From positions 124,001-188,000 of the forward strand of contig NC_023136.1 of NCBI RefSeq assembly GCF_000511355.1: a stretch of 64,000 nt of DNA, written 5' to 3'. The position numbers and the translations under genes were made by a program. This DNA is from Leisingera methylohalidivorans DSM 14336 (GTDB lineage: Bacteria; Pseudomonadota; Alphaproteobacteria; Rhodobacterales; Rhodobacteraceae). This document shows positions 18,129 to 27,386 of this stretch, piece after piece. Under the pieces are notes generated by a model. The model searched no databases and was not told where the DNA came from. It was given only the letters and a program-made list of their open reading frames with translations. How positions within the stretch are numbered: the first letter of the stretch is position 1; every line of letters begins with the position of its first letter.

Positions 18129-18902
18129 ATGGATACAGTCGCAGAAATCACCTTTGTTGCTCAGAACGAAGAAAAGCCCTGCTATGTTATCAAGCCGCAT
18201 GGACAGCCCGCAGAGCGGCGCGGTTTATTTGACGCGCAATCTGTGCGCATCCTGGACGCACGGTGCCAAGATGTTTTGCCACAGCTGGATGCCAATGGTT
18301 TTCAATTGGTGGCGTCGGAGACCCGGCTTGCTGAAGATATCGAAGAAGCAGATGTGCCCTCATTTGGATATGAGGAAGTTGAGCAGGCCATATTGGCAAC
18401 AACGGGCGCAGCTGAGGTACTTATTATTGATCACACGATCCGCAGCAGCGCTCCTGGCAATAGCACACGCGGCACCGCGCGCCACGCTCATGTGGATTAC
18501 ACCAAACGATCTTTCATGGAAAAGCTCAAGACCCTAGGGATCTCCGTCGGGCACAGACGCGTCGCACAGATAAATGCCTGGCGACCTCTGAAAGAGCCGG
18601 TGCGCATCGCGCCTCTGGCACTGGCTGATTGCCAATCGGTCGCTCCGAATGACCTGGTCGCCTGTGATCTGGTCTACCCGGATCGGCGCGGTCAAATCTA
18701 TGAGCTGCGCTACCGACCCTATCATCGGTGGTATTATTACCCGGAAATGACGCGTGACGAATTATTGCTGTTCAAGAGCATTGACCTCGCGGCTCCGGGA
18801 ACCAGCGCAGCCTGCCCCCACAGCGCTTTTACGCATGCCGATGAAACTGCTGATCTTCCAGCACGGCGTAGCGTCGAATTCCGTACATGTGTACTCTACT
18901 AA
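18129..18902 (+). CDS. CmcJ/NvfI-family oxidoreductase
   Basis: A 257-aa protein related to CmcJ (cephamycin 7-alpha-methoxylation) and NvfI/AsaB-type oxygenases. Family marks seen are the ARHAHVDYT segment, an INAWRPL core, PLALADCQSV, and the terminal region YYYPEMTRDELLLFKSID...SAFTHADETADLPARRSVEFRTCVLY, with the conserved His and Arg of a 2-oxoglutarate/iron-type site. The substrate is unknown. RBS GAGGA precedes ATG. It is followed 11 bp later by a GFA-family gene and probably forms an operon with it under the divergent LysR regulator. Confidence 0.82.
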   Translation: MDTVAEITFVAQNEEKPCYVIKPHGQPAERRGLFDAQSVRILDARCQDVLPQLDANGFQLVASETRLAEDIEEADVPSFGYEEVEQAILATTGAAEVLIIDHTIRSSAPGNSTRGTARHAHVDYTKRSFMEKLKTLGISVGHRRVAQINAWRPLKEPVRIAPLALADCQSVAPNDLVACDLVYPDRRGQIYELRYRPYHRWYYYPEMTRDELLLFKSIDLAAPGTSAACPHSAFTHADETADLPARRSVEFRTCVLY

Positions 18903-18913
18903 GGACCAATGAG

Positions 18914-19306
18914 ATGAAAAGCTACACCGGTGGCTGTCTGTGCCAAAAAATCACCTATCGCGTCGACGGGGGTTTGCGCCCGGTTATGGCATGCCATTGC
19001 AATCAATGCCGAAAAACAAGCGGCCATTATGTTGCCGCGACACAAACCCCGACTGCCAACCTGCATATCGCCGGGGACGTGACCTGGTTTCACGCGTCGA
19101 GGGATGCGCGCCGGGGCTTTTGCGGAACCTGCGGAGGTCAATTATTTTGGCAGCCTGGGGATCGTTCGGTCACGTCCATCTTTGCAGGGAGCCTAGACGG
19201 GGAAACTGGCCTCAAAATGGAAACACAAATCCATGTAGATACAAAAGGCGACTACTATGAATTGCCTGAAGTACCAATTTGCGAGCAGGATCCGATTGCT
19301 GGGTAA
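18914..19306 (+). CDS. GFA-family (CENP-V/GFA) zinc protein
   Basis: Start ATG 18,914, with AAGGA 9 bp upstream. The 130-aa protein has the family's zinc-binding cysteines: GGCLCQKITYRV, CHCNQCRKTSGHYV and RGFCGTCGGQLFWQPGD. Members are annotated as glutathione-dependent formaldehyde-activating enzymes, but most have no proven activity. Next to an oxygenase it might handle formaldehyde released by oxidative demethylation; this is inference. Confidence 0.88.
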   Translation: MKSYTGGCLCQKITYRVDGGLRPVMACHCNQCRKTSGHYVAATQTPTANLHIAGDVTWFHASRDARRGFCGTCGGQLFWQPGDRSVTSIFAGSLDGETGLKMETQIHVDTKGDYYELPEVPICEQDPIAG

Positions 19307-19316
19307 TCGGTTAGTG

Positions 19317-19575
19317 GTACCACTGCAGCAAAGGTTCACTTTGTCCCCGCTCCTTGCTTGGCTTTCTGCCGGGCGGTTGAAGGCTCAGCAGTTCCGCGTG
19401 CCGCGTCATGCCGGGCAAAACGGCGAGTGCGCGGTTGCCGCTGGAGGCACTGCCGGGCAGCCCGTCTTTCCAGGAAACCAAATCCGCCTGGGTCACCTGA
19501 TTGAGCCGCTTGCTGCCCAGATAAGGGATAATGAGATGGTCGACATCGTGGGTACGGCCGCGTTGCGTGGTCCGC
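19317..19575 (-). pseudogene. Tyrosine recombinase (integrase) fragment
   Basis: The minus-strand reading (DHLIIPYLGSKRLNQVTQADL, VSWKDGLPGSASSGNRALAVL, MTRHAELLSLQPPG) is the N-terminal SAM-like core-binding domain of a phage-type integrase. The catalytic R-H-R-Y part is absent. A truncated leftover at the edge of an IS6 fragment. Confidence 0.7.
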
Positions 19576-19586
19576 TTCCCGCCCGA

Positions 19587-19848
19587 GATCATCACTCACG
19601 CGGTCTGGCTGCACGTTCGCCTCAACCTTAGCATGCGCGAAGTCGAGGAGATGCTGCTGGAGCGCGGCATCGACGTTTCCTACTAGATGGTCCGACGCTG
19701 GACCCGCAAGTTCGGGTCGCTGATCGCGCGCAACTTGCGCCGCCGGCAGGCCCGCCCCGGCGATGTCTGCCATTTGGATGAGGTCGTGGTGAAGATCGCG
19801 GACCGGTCATTATGGCTCTGGCGTGCCGTCGATGAGCTATTGTCAAAT
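19587..19848 (+). pseudogene. IS6-family transposase fragment with internal TAG
   Basis: The plus reading EIITHAVWLHVRLNLSMREVEEMLLERGIDVSY, then TAG where a Glu is expected, then MVRRWTRKFG...RPGDVCHLDEVVVKI and RSLWLWRAVD, is the N-terminal and first catalytic part of an IS6 transposase. The IS256 element cuts it off at about 19,849. Confidence 0.8.
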
Positions 19849-21209
19849 CTGGTGTTTGGACTGTCATCAAGGGGCGGCCTGATCTTGTGTTGATGGCTTT
19901 ATGCCGTTGATGAAATCGACGCCTTCGATGACGTCTGCGAGATGAGCGAAGCCGCGCAGCTTGAGCCAGCTCTTCTCAGCGCATTGGCCGAGCTTGAACA
20001 TCATGTGGAGCATCCCGTCCCGGTTCAGTCATCCCTTGGTGCGTTTCGTGCGGTGGCGGATGGTGGCGAACGCGCTCTCGATGGGATTTGACGTCCTGAT
20101 GCTCTGTCAGTGCTGGGCGGGGAAGTCGTAGAAGATCAGCAGTTCGTCGCGGTCCTTGACCAGGCATTCGACGGCCTTGGGGTATTTCGCCTCGCAGGTG
20201 CCGACGAACAAGTCAAACTTCTTGCGGGCATCTTCACGGGTCTCGGCCTGCCAGATGTCGTGCAGCGCCTTCTTTGCCTTGGGCTGGCTGCGCTTTGGCA
20301 GATAGTTCAGAATGTTGCCCGTCTTATGCACCCAGCAGCGCTGTTGCCGGGTGGTGGGATAGACTTCCTCAAGAGCCGCCCAAAATCCCATGGCCCCATT
20401 GCCGACCGCCAGTTTCGGAGCGTTGAGGCCGCGGCTTTTGAGCCCCAGCAGGACCTCGCGCCAGCTTTGGGTGCTTTCCCGCACGCCGTCCTCAATGGCT
20501 AGGAAATGCTTCTCGCCGAGCGCATTTACGCCAATCACGACCAGGGCGCAGAGCCGGTCATCTGTGCCGCGCAAGCCGCTGTAAATCCCGTCGGCCCAGA
20601 CATAGACCCATTCATCACGGCCAAGATTGGCCTTGCGCCAGGCGTCGTACTCGGCCGCCCATTGCGTCTTCAACCGCGCCACTGTCTTGGCCGAGAAGCC
20701 GGTCGCGTCCGGGCCCAGGAGCGCCTTGAGTGCCGCGCCCATCTCGGCCGTAGAGATGCCCTTGAGGTACAGCCAGAGCGGCGCCGCCTCGATCGACTTC
20801 GCCTTGCGGACGTAAGGCGGGACCAGCGCCGAGCGGAACGTCACCGGAGCGTTCGTCTTCGAGCGCACCTTCGGGATCTGCACCGTGACCGGGCCGATCC
20901 CGGTCTGCACGGCGCGTTCGGGGTGGTGTCCGTTGCGAACAACCGCGGCCCGGCCCTCCGGGGTGCGATGTTTCGCAAATTCGGCCAGGAAAGCGGCCAA
21001 CTCCGCCTCGACAGCCGTTTGCAGAAGCTCCGGCGCGCCCTTGCGCAGAAGATCCGTCAGCGGGTCCGGCACGGTGTCTCGACCGGCAAATTCGATGATG
21101 GTAGCGTCATCCATGGTGGTGCGTGCTCGATGGTTGGTGGTTTGTTTGGCGACATCAAACCAACCAGATGCACCGCCAGCTTTCAAACCGCCCAAACACC
21201 AGATTCAGC
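19849..21209 (-). mobile_element. IS256-family element
   Basis: Its ends carry the inverted repeat ATCTGGTGTTTGG (about 19,852 and about 21,197). It contains one transposase gene on the minus strand and has inserted into IS6 DNA on the left. Confidence 0.8.
19867..21114 (-). pseudogene. IS256-family transposase with two internal TGA codons
   Basis: From ATG 21,114 (MDDATIIEFAGRDTV) the mutator-type transposase is intact through VWADGIYSGLRG, VGNGAMGFWAALEEVYP, QQRCWVHKTGNILNYLP and IFYDFPAQH. A TGA then replaces an expected Trp. The frame stays open (QSIRTSNPIESAFATIRHRTKRTKG) until a second TGA where Cys is usual, then LNRDGMLHMMFKLGQCAEKSW to the real end at 19,867. Otherwise full length. 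Confidence 0.85.
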
Positions 21210-21489
21210 CATAGCTCACGAAACTGTCGGGGGAAGTTGTTCACATGAGTCAATTTTCAGTGAAAATTTTGGGGCCTACCGGGGCACTCCTCAGCGGAAA
21301 TCAACATCAGTACATTTTTAATACCATTGTTAGTTCGTTTTTTGAACTGGATGGGCGTGGGTTACCTACGATAGCCCTCTATGGACTGGTCGGAGGCTAC
21401 CAAATTTCTCGCACCACAAAGCCGTCGCTTCAGAACAGTGTGGCTCGCACCGCCTGTTTACGTATCAATAGATTAAAAGGAAAATCTCC
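21210..21489. other. AT-rich spacer before DUF1326
   Basis: No gene is recognisable. Base composition changes visibly here to AT-rich (for example ATTTTTAATACCATTGTTAG) and stays so through the next genes. Confidence 0.5.
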
Positions 21490-22131
21490 ATGCCCGACAA
21501 GTGGATGATAAAGAGCCACACTTTTGGGAATTGCAATTGTGCCTCCAATTGCGGATGTCAATTCAATTTGCCGTCGACTCACGGATTTTGCCAGTTCGTC
21601 GAGGCAGGATACTTGGAGGACGGGTACTTTAACGAAGTCTCACTCACGGGACTGAAATGGGCGTTCATGATCATCTGGCCAGGTGAAATAGCAGAGGGGA
21701 ACGGACGTGAGTTGATAATTATCGACGAGTATGCTGATGAGTTGCAGCGTGAAGCTCTTAAAAAGATTATTCTCGGTGAAACTGGTGAGCCGGGGACGAA
21801 TCATTTTTCGGTCTTCAATAGCACTTGCTCAGAGGTATTTGATCCTGTTTTCGCGCCTATTGAACTTGAAATTAACCTCAGTGCAAGGGTGGCAAAACTT
21901 GATATTCCTGGATACGTCAAGGCCACAGGCGAACCGATTGTCAATGAGTTTAACGGTGACGCATTTCACATCGCGATTGCGCGACCCAGCGGCAGTTTCG
22001 AGTTTACCTACGCTGAAATTGGTAGGGGTACTGCGTCGGTAAGTGGTCCTCTGGAGATGGAGCTCGAGGCAAGCTTCGCGCAGTACTGTGTCCATCACTA
22101 TGACCAAGATGGATTGGTGGCGTCTGCATGA
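21490..22131 (+). CDS. DUF1326-family protein
   Basis: A 213-aa protein of the DUF1326 type. It has an N-terminal Cys-rich stretch (FGNCNCASNCGCQFNLPSTHGFCQ) that looks metal-binding, the family's KWAFMIIWPGEIAEGNG segment, and FSVFNSTCSEVFDPVFAPIEL. Family function is unknown. AAAAGGAAAA precedes ATG. Its TGA overlaps the ATG of the following DUF2182 membrane gene by four bases, so the two are translationally coupled, as often seen for this pair. Confidence 0.85.
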   Translation: MPDKWMIKSHTFGNCNCASNCGCQFNLPSTHGFCQFVEAGYLEDGYFNEVSLTGLKWAFMIIWPGEIAEGNGRELIIIDEYADELQREALKKIILGETGEPGTNHFSVFNSTCSEVFDPVFAPIELEINLSARVAKLDIPGYVKATGEPIVNEFNGDAFHIAIARPSGSFEFTYAEIGRGTASVSGPLEMELEASFAQYCVHHYDQDGLVASA

Positions 22132-22892
22132 TGAACTCTGTTCCAATTTCGTTGTCGTGGTGGGACAGGGGCGTGTTAACAGTGGCCGTCGGTGGGTTTA
22201 TCGTTTTGAGTTGGGCACTGTTTATTGACATGACCGGCAAAATGGCGCCCATGAATTTGGGGCTCACACCATGGACCTTCGCGGATTTTACCGTAATGTT
22301 CGGTATGTGGGTGGTAATGATGATTGGAATGATGGTCCCGACCGCCATTCGCAGCATACTGATTTTTTCGCGCATGAATGCCAAAGCTTCTACTAGAGGG
22401 GCTTCTGGTGTTGCTGGTTGCTGGTTCGCCTCAGGCTATATTATTGTGTGGGTCGGATTTTCTGTCGTAGCCACGATATTGCAATGGGGACTGGAAAAGG
22501 TCGCATTGCTTTCGCCAATGATGGTTGCCTCTAGCCCACTTCTGGCGGCGTTGATCTTGATTGGTGCAGGCATCTGGCAATTCACATCCTTGAAGGGCAG
22601 ATGTTTAAGACACTGTCGCTCGCCGTTAGTGTTTTTGGCGACGAACTATTCAAAAGGTCTTCTCGGCGCAATTCGCATGGGTGCCGCCCACGGCTTTTAT
22701 TGTCTAGGCTGCTGCTGGATGCTAATGGGTTTGCTGTTTGTCGGTGGAGTGATGAACCTCGCCTGTATCGCTGCTGTTACAGCATTTGTACTAGCTGAAA
22801 AACTGTTGCCTCACGGTGATCACTGGGGGCGATTGGCTGGGGTTGCTATGATCTTAATCGGGTTATGTTATATGGTATTTGGATATATTTGA
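22128..22892 (+). CDS. DUF2182-family membrane protein
   Basis: A 254-aa protein with about six hydrophobic segments (VAVGGFIVLSWALFI, VMFGMWVVMMIGMMVPTAI, FASGYIIVWVGFSVV, LLAALILIGAGIWQF, GCCWMLMGLLFVGGVM, MILIGLCYMVF). Conserved family features are MWVVMMIGMMVP, the C(3)C motif LKGRCLRHCRSP, and HGFYCLGCCW. Known as a predicted metal-binding integral membrane protein. Coupled to DUF1326; a role in metal handling is inference. Confidence 0.87.
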   Translation: MMNSVPISLSWWDRGVLTVAVGGFIVLSWALFIDMTGKMAPMNLGLTPWTFADFTVMFGMWVVMMIGMMVPTAIRSILIFSRMNAKASTRGASGVAGCWFASGYIIVWVGFSVVATILQWGLEKVALLSPMMVASSPLLAALILIGAGIWQFTSLKGRCLRHCRSPLVFLATNYSKGLLGAIRMGAAHGFYCLGCCWMLMGLLFVGGVMNLACIAAVTAFVLAEKLLPHGDHWGRLAGVAMILIGLCYMVFGYI

Positions 22893-23378
22893 ACTTGCGA
22901 ATTTTCCTTCCGTCAAGCTCGTGGAAAGAAGGTTAATATGGAGGTATTTCCGAAAAGTTGTGTTGGTGGTGACCTTCATTGGCATTGCCAGGACAGACGT
23001 AGTCCGGCAACTTGATCGGGACTTGGCACGCGGACTTCATCAGGGCCAGCGGTCATCGGTGCCGCGCAATCAGGCCGGACACATGACCGCAAGCCGCGAT
23101 GATCACTGCGTCAAAAAACTCTTGCTAAACAGGAACCGTCCACACATGGCAATGCCGTGGCGACCGTTACGGTCATTGTTCTGGCGGGCATTGACATTGC
23201 ATGGATCATGCTCGCCCACATGCTCGCAAGATGTTGCGGACACCGCGTGCGGTGAGGATCGCAAACCGGGTAGGAGCGACTTCTCTTGGTGGCGCAGCGG
23301 CGGTGATTGCCACGCGATAGCCTGCGTCCCGGTCTGCGGGACCGTTAGCATTTATGCAGAATAAAGAGGGAGAAGATA
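22893..23378. other. Region without a convincing gene
   Basis: A 161-codon open frame spans most of it, but the composition and lack of any recognisable domain argue against a real gene. Segments may be decayed IS DNA. GAGGGAGAAG at its end is the RBS of the LysE gene. Confidence 0.4.
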
Positions 23379-24011
23379 ATGCCGTCGGTTGAGCTACTTG
23401 CCGCATTCTTTATTGCGACCACTGTTTTTGCCTACATGCCAGGCCCGGGAATGTTTTACGCAGCAGCGCAAACAATGGCAGGTGGTCGTAAGGCGGGTTG
23501 GTTCGCCGCTTTGGGTATGCAGGTCGGTGGATTTTTCCATGTTCTGGCGGCAACTTTTGGCCTCGCGCTCGTGTTTGCTGCGGTTCCGGTATTGTATTTC
23601 GCCTTGAAAATCGCAGGTGCTGCGTACCTCATTTGGCTGGGTCTCAAGATGCTGTTTGATCGGGAGCCACAGAGCAACCAAATTGAAATCCTTCAGGTCA
23701 AATCTCTCAAGCGGGCATTTTGGGAGAGTGCTACGGTTGAAATTCTCAATCCAAAGACTGCGATTTTTTTTGTCGCTTTTCTTCCGCAATTTACTGATCC
23801 GGTAGCAACATTCCCGATTTCGGTTCAGCTTTTGTTACTTGGAACATTCGCCAATCTGTTCTTTTTTAGCGCAGACGTCATCTTTGTGGCGCTTGCAGAC
23901 AGGATCATCGAGTTCTTCAAAGGCTCAGCTGCGGCAGGTCGCCTGATGAAGCGCTTGAGCGGTGGTCTCTTGGTTGTCCTGGGCCTGAACGTGGCTTTCG
24001 GTGAGAAATAA
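23379..24011 (+). CDS. LysE/RhtB-family amino-acid exporter
   Basis: A 210-aa inner-membrane exporter with six transmembrane segments. The family motif after the first helix is YMPGPGMFYAAAQTMAGGRKAGWFAALGMQVGG. Later marks are KIAGAAYLIWLGLKML and ILNPKTAIFFVAFLPQF. Members export basic or neutral amino acids and homoserine lactones; the cargo is not predictable. The next gene, an EamA exporter, lies about 130 bp downstream, giving a two-exporter block. Confidence 0.92.
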   Translation: MPSVELLAAFFIATTVFAYMPGPGMFYAAAQTMAGGRKAGWFAALGMQVGGFFHVLAATFGLALVFAAVPVLYFALKIAGAAYLIWLGLKMLFDREPQSNQIEILQVKSLKRAFWESATVEILNPKTAIFFVAFLPQFTDPVATFPISVQLLLLGTFANLFFFSADVIFVALADRIIEFFKGSAAAGRLMKRLSGGLLVVLGLNVAFGEK

Positions 24012-24140
24012 CCCAGCACAAGGAGCCATTCGTGCACCGCGCAGCATCGGTCGAAGAGGGCTCGTACCGACCTTTTGCCACGCCAGGCACGAGCGGCAGC
24101 TTCTAGCAGGACGCTGAAAAAATACAAAAGGCACAATCCG

Positions 24141-25049
24141 TTGATTCTAAATGTAAATAAAAGGAAGCCGAGCCTGGCGGTTGGCCTTATAAGTGCGCTA
24201 GCAGTAGTAGTTATTTTTTGCTCTTTAATAATTTCGTCAAGAATTGGAGTCGCCAACCATCTTAGCCCGTACGATCTAGCAGCAATCAGATTCGGCGTGG
24301 GCGGTATTATCTTGCTTCCGTTTTTCTTCAAATATGGATTGGGCGGACTAACTGCTACAAAAGTGCTATCTCTTGTTCTCTTTGGTGGAATTGGATTCGC
24401 CGTTCTAGCTTATGGGGGCTTGAATCTAGCACCTGCCGCTCACGGCACCACCGTTATGCAGGGAACTCTTCCGCTTTTCAGCTTCATTGTTGCCCTTTGG
24501 ATGCGGGAGAGTGTAGGTAGCCGCACAACTTATCTAGGCGCCCTGGTTATCTGCTTAGGTGTTGTAGTCATGCTTGCGGATAGCTTGAATCAAACTGACG
24601 AACGGCAGTTATTGGGAGATGCGCTTCTTCTCTTAGCTTCCTTTAGCTGGGCAGTCTATGCTTTCCGGGTGCAAAAGTTGAGAATTGCAGCGCCAGTTGC
24701 AGTAGGTGTTATAGGCTTTTTTTCTTTAATTGCGTATATCCCATTATATCTATTTATTAATGGCATCAGTCGAATTGCCTTAACTCCTTTGGATGCCCTT
24801 TTCTTTCAAGTTCTATTCCAAGGCGTTATTGTCGGGGCCTTTACAATACTCGCATATACGCGGGCGGTAGAGACTTTTGGGGCACTGGGAACCGCAATGT
24901 TCGTTGCAATTGTGCCGCTACTTACTACATGTGTGGGTGTCCTACTACTAAAAGAAATTCCTTCGACCGCAGGGTGGGTTGGTGTATCTATTGTACCAGC
25001 TGGAATGCTAATTGTTGTGTGGTCGCGACGACACGAGTTAGTCCGGTAG
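24141..25049 (+). CDS. EamA/DMT-family permease
   Basis: A protein of about 302 aa with ten predicted transmembrane segments in two EamA repeats (LSPYDLAAIRFGVGGIILLPFF and the mirrored LGDALLLLASFSWAVYAFRVQ). It ends with the typical VFVAIVPLLTTCVGVLLLKEIPS-type pair of helices. TTG 24,141 is chosen because AAAGG lies about 9 bp upstream; an ATG at 24,075 is less likely. The gene is markedly AT-richer than its neighbours, which suggests transfer. Substrate unknown. Confidence 0.85.
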   Translation: MILNVNKRKPSLAVGLISALAVVVIFCSLIISSRIGVANHLSPYDLAAIRFGVGGIILLPFFFKYGLGGLTATKVLSLVLFGGIGFAVLAYGGLNLAPAAHGTTVMQGTLPLFSFIVALWMRESVGSRTTYLGALVICLGVVVMLADSLNQTDERQLLGDALLLLASFSWAVYAFRVQKLRIAAPVAVGVIGFFSLIAYIPLYLFINGISRIALTPLDALFFQVLFQGVIVGAFTILAYTRAVETFGALGTAMFVAIVPLLTTCVGVLLLKEIPSTAGWVGVSIVPAGMLIVVWSRRHELVR

Positions 25050-25054
25050 CTAGG

Positions 25055-25440
25055 GTCAGGCTTCATAACCAGTAGATGACGGTTGCCGCGAGCGCGATGG
25101 CCGAGAGGAATACTTTCGGACATCTGTCATATCGGGTTGCCACGCGCCTCCAGTCCTTGAGCCTGCCGAACATGATCTCGATGCGGTTCCGCCGTTTGTA
25201 GCGGCGCTTGTCGTATTTGACCGGCGTCTTCCGCTGCTTTCGGCCGGGAATGCAGGCGCGTATCCCCTTGTCCTGCAACGCTTCTCTGAACCAATCAGCG
25301 CCATAGCCGCGATCCCCGAGCAGCCAATTGACGTTCGGCAGGCCTCTGAGCAGCGCCCGCGCTCCGATATAGTCGCTTCTGTGGTTGCCGCCCTAAGTGC
25401 AAGAAGTTTCTGACTTCCCAGATCTGTTCGATCATTTCGC
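25055..25440 (-). pseudogene. IS5-family (IS427-like) transposase, C-terminal fragment
   Basis: Minus-strand reading across two frames: NVNWLLGDRGYGADWFREAL, then QDKGIRACIPGRKQRKTPVKYDKRRYK, RNRIEIMFGRLKDWRRVATRYDRCPKVFLSAIAL. This is the OrfB catalytic end. The 5' half is missing and IS110 DNA adjoins it. Confidence 0.85.
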
Positions 25441-25498
25441 CCATTCATGTCATCGTCTTCTTACACTCCCCACCGGTCCTCGCAGATTTACATGAGCA

Positions 25499-26394
25499 TC
25501 ATGCCAAGCTTGCAAGTTCCGGATCTTTGTAATCCTCGCGTTTCGTCAGCATCGCCCAGATTTGGCGCGCCATTTTGTTGGCCAGAGCGATCGCGACCAG
25601 CATCTTGGGCTTGCGCGCCAACATGCGTGACAGCCAGCTACCCTCAGTAACCGAGCGCACCCCAAGCCAATTCAGTCGAGACATTGCGCCAATGATCAGA
25701 AGGCGTCGGATATCGGCCTGGCCTGCCTTGGTCATACGCCCCAAACGCTCTTTACCTCCAGATGAGTGTTGCCTAGGCACAAGCCCCAGCCAAGCTGCGA
25801 AGCTACGCCCGGTTTTGAACTGTGCCATGTCGGGCCCGAAAGCCTCCACCGCTATGGCTGTGATGGGGCCGACACCCGGCATGGTTTGGAGCCGACGAGC
25901 TCTATCTGACTGGGACGCCAGAGTTGAGAGTCTCTTGTCCCTTTCGAGGACACGAGCTGTTTTCTCTGCAATTTGCGCCAGCAGTTCTTTGCACTCATCT
26001 CGGATCAGGGCTGGCAGGTCCGCGGTTTCATCCTCCAACAGCGACGCCATGCGACCCAGAGAACGTATCCCTACAGGGAATACGTGGCCATGCTCATACA
26101 GCTACGCCCGTAAGGCATTCACGTCTTCAGTTCTTTGATGGACCAATCGCTCACGGCCGCGAAACACTGCTGCGCGAGATTGCTGCTCAGCTGTCTTGAC
26201 CGCCACAAAGCGCATTTCCGGCTGACGAGCTGCGATCACGATCGCCTCAGCATCGGCGGCATCATTCTTTTGACGCTTCACGAAAGGCCGTACATATTGT
26301 GGGGCAATTAGCTTGGACCCGTGACCAAGCGCTTCCATCTCGCGCGCCCAGAAATGCGCACCCCCACACGCTTCAAAGATGACCAGACAGGGCT
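25499..26394 (-). pseudogene. IS110-family transposase, amber and 5' truncation
   Basis: The protein begins inside the DEDD domain (PCLVIFEACGGAHFWAREME) at the IS5 junction, runs through KQKNDAADAEAIVIAAR to NALRA, then TAG (26,102-26,104), then in frame LYEHGHVFPVGIRSLG and the C-terminal domain (LQTMPGVGPITAIAVEAF, AWLGLVPRQHSSGGK) to 25,499. The IS5 insertion at 26,398 removed the N-terminus, and the rest of the gene is not found beyond that element. Related to, but distinct from, the copy at 1-968. Confidence 0.85.
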
Positions 26395-26892
26395 CTAGCA
26401 GGTCGCTGAAATAGTCTCTGAGCCGGAACGCTGTCCTGCCATCAGGGCTAGTTCGTGTGATCACCATGTCTTTCGGCTCGTTCGACGTTCGCGCCAGGTG
26501 CCGTTCTCCCGCGTCACGCGGTCAGCAACCGGGGCAGTCTTGCGAGGTTGTTCGCCGCCATAGTCAGGATGAACCGCGAACGGACACGCTCGACACCGCG
26601 ATACAGGGTTTGGGCCATGCCTCCGACTGTCTTGGCCCAGCCAAACGGTTCCTCGATCCTCTTGCGGTGCTTCTGTGACAGGGCGTAGCCTTCATGCCGG
26701 GTGGTTCGGCCATCGATCGCGGAGTATCTCGATTTCTGGGCGACATGGGGCGTGACGCAGGCTTGGCGCGGGTCGGAAACGAACCCGGAGGCGTCATAGC
26801 CCTTGTCGGCGGCCAGCGTCAGTTGCCGGGTTGATCCAGGGGAATGGCGATGGATCATGTCCAGAGCGGCCTTGCGTTCGGCATGACCGTCC

Positions 26893-26933
26893 ATTGCCCG
26901 GCAGGCGCATGCACAGCATGCTGCCGAGAGGGG
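26893..26933 (+). repeat. ~40-bp palindromic mini-insert (member B)
   Basis: It reads ATTGCCCGGCAGG, then the stem GCATGC-ACA-GCATGC (26,907-26,921), then TGCCGAGAGGGG. Against the related uninterrupted element at 29,349 the net gain is 40 nt. The same insert is at 53,917-53,957 in IS5 copy 2. Confidence 0.75.
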
Positions 26934-27347
26934 CCTGGGTCAGGTCGCCCTGCACGACCAGGCCCGAGCGGTTCTCCATCAGCGCATGCCCGATGAAGCA
27001 CAGCATGGCCCCGGTGCCGGGGGATTTCTTGTAGAGCCGTGCGTCCGGATCGGTGGCCGATACGTGGGTGGCGTTGGAGCGCTTCTCGCCCTTGAAGTCG
27101 ACCTCGGCATTGCGGCGGCGGTGGGAATTGCGGGGCATCGGATCGGTCTCGGCGGGGCTATCGGAAGGCTCGGTTTCGGGGGTGGTGTCCGGGGCGGGCG
27201 GATCACCCGGCCCATCATCGGCAGGCGGACTGGCCTCTGCCTTCGGCTGGAAACTCTTCATCGACGCCCAGGCCTTCACCAAGGTGCCATCCACAGAGAA
27301 ATGCTCGTCCGACAGCAGCGGCGCAACCTCGCGGTGGGCGAGGATCG

Positions 27348-27386
27348 CCCCTCTCATCGTTTGCAAGCAAGCGACTTCCGGGCAGT
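27348..27386 (-). repeat. ~40-bp palindromic mini-insert (member D)
   Basis: On the minus strand it reads ACTGCCCGGAAG, then an 8-bp stem (plus-strand arms TCGTTTGC 27,357-27,364 and GCAAGCGA 27,367-27,374, with one G-U pair), then GATGAGAGGGG. It splits the IS5 transposase between SRKVM and AILAHRE. Repeated at 54,372-54,410. Confidence 0.7.

Noticed and set aside
22879..23364. 161-codon open frame after DUF2182
   Set aside because: It overlaps the end of DUF2182, has no recognisable domain and no protein-like pattern.
26041..26100. Palindrome CGTATCCCTACAGGGAATACG-like in the IS110 gene
   Set aside because: It is ordinary coding sequence (VFPVGIRS) conserved in the family.
537..26104. In-frame TAG codons in several transposases as a sign of amber recoding in the whole organism
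   Set aside because: Intact host genes end normally, and other broken transposases carry TGA or frameshifts, so general code change is not supported.
26893..27386. Programmed frameshifting as the explanation for the split IS5 transposase
   Set aside because: The breaks coincide with inserted palindromic sequences absent from the relative at 29,349, so they are insertions, not recoding sites.
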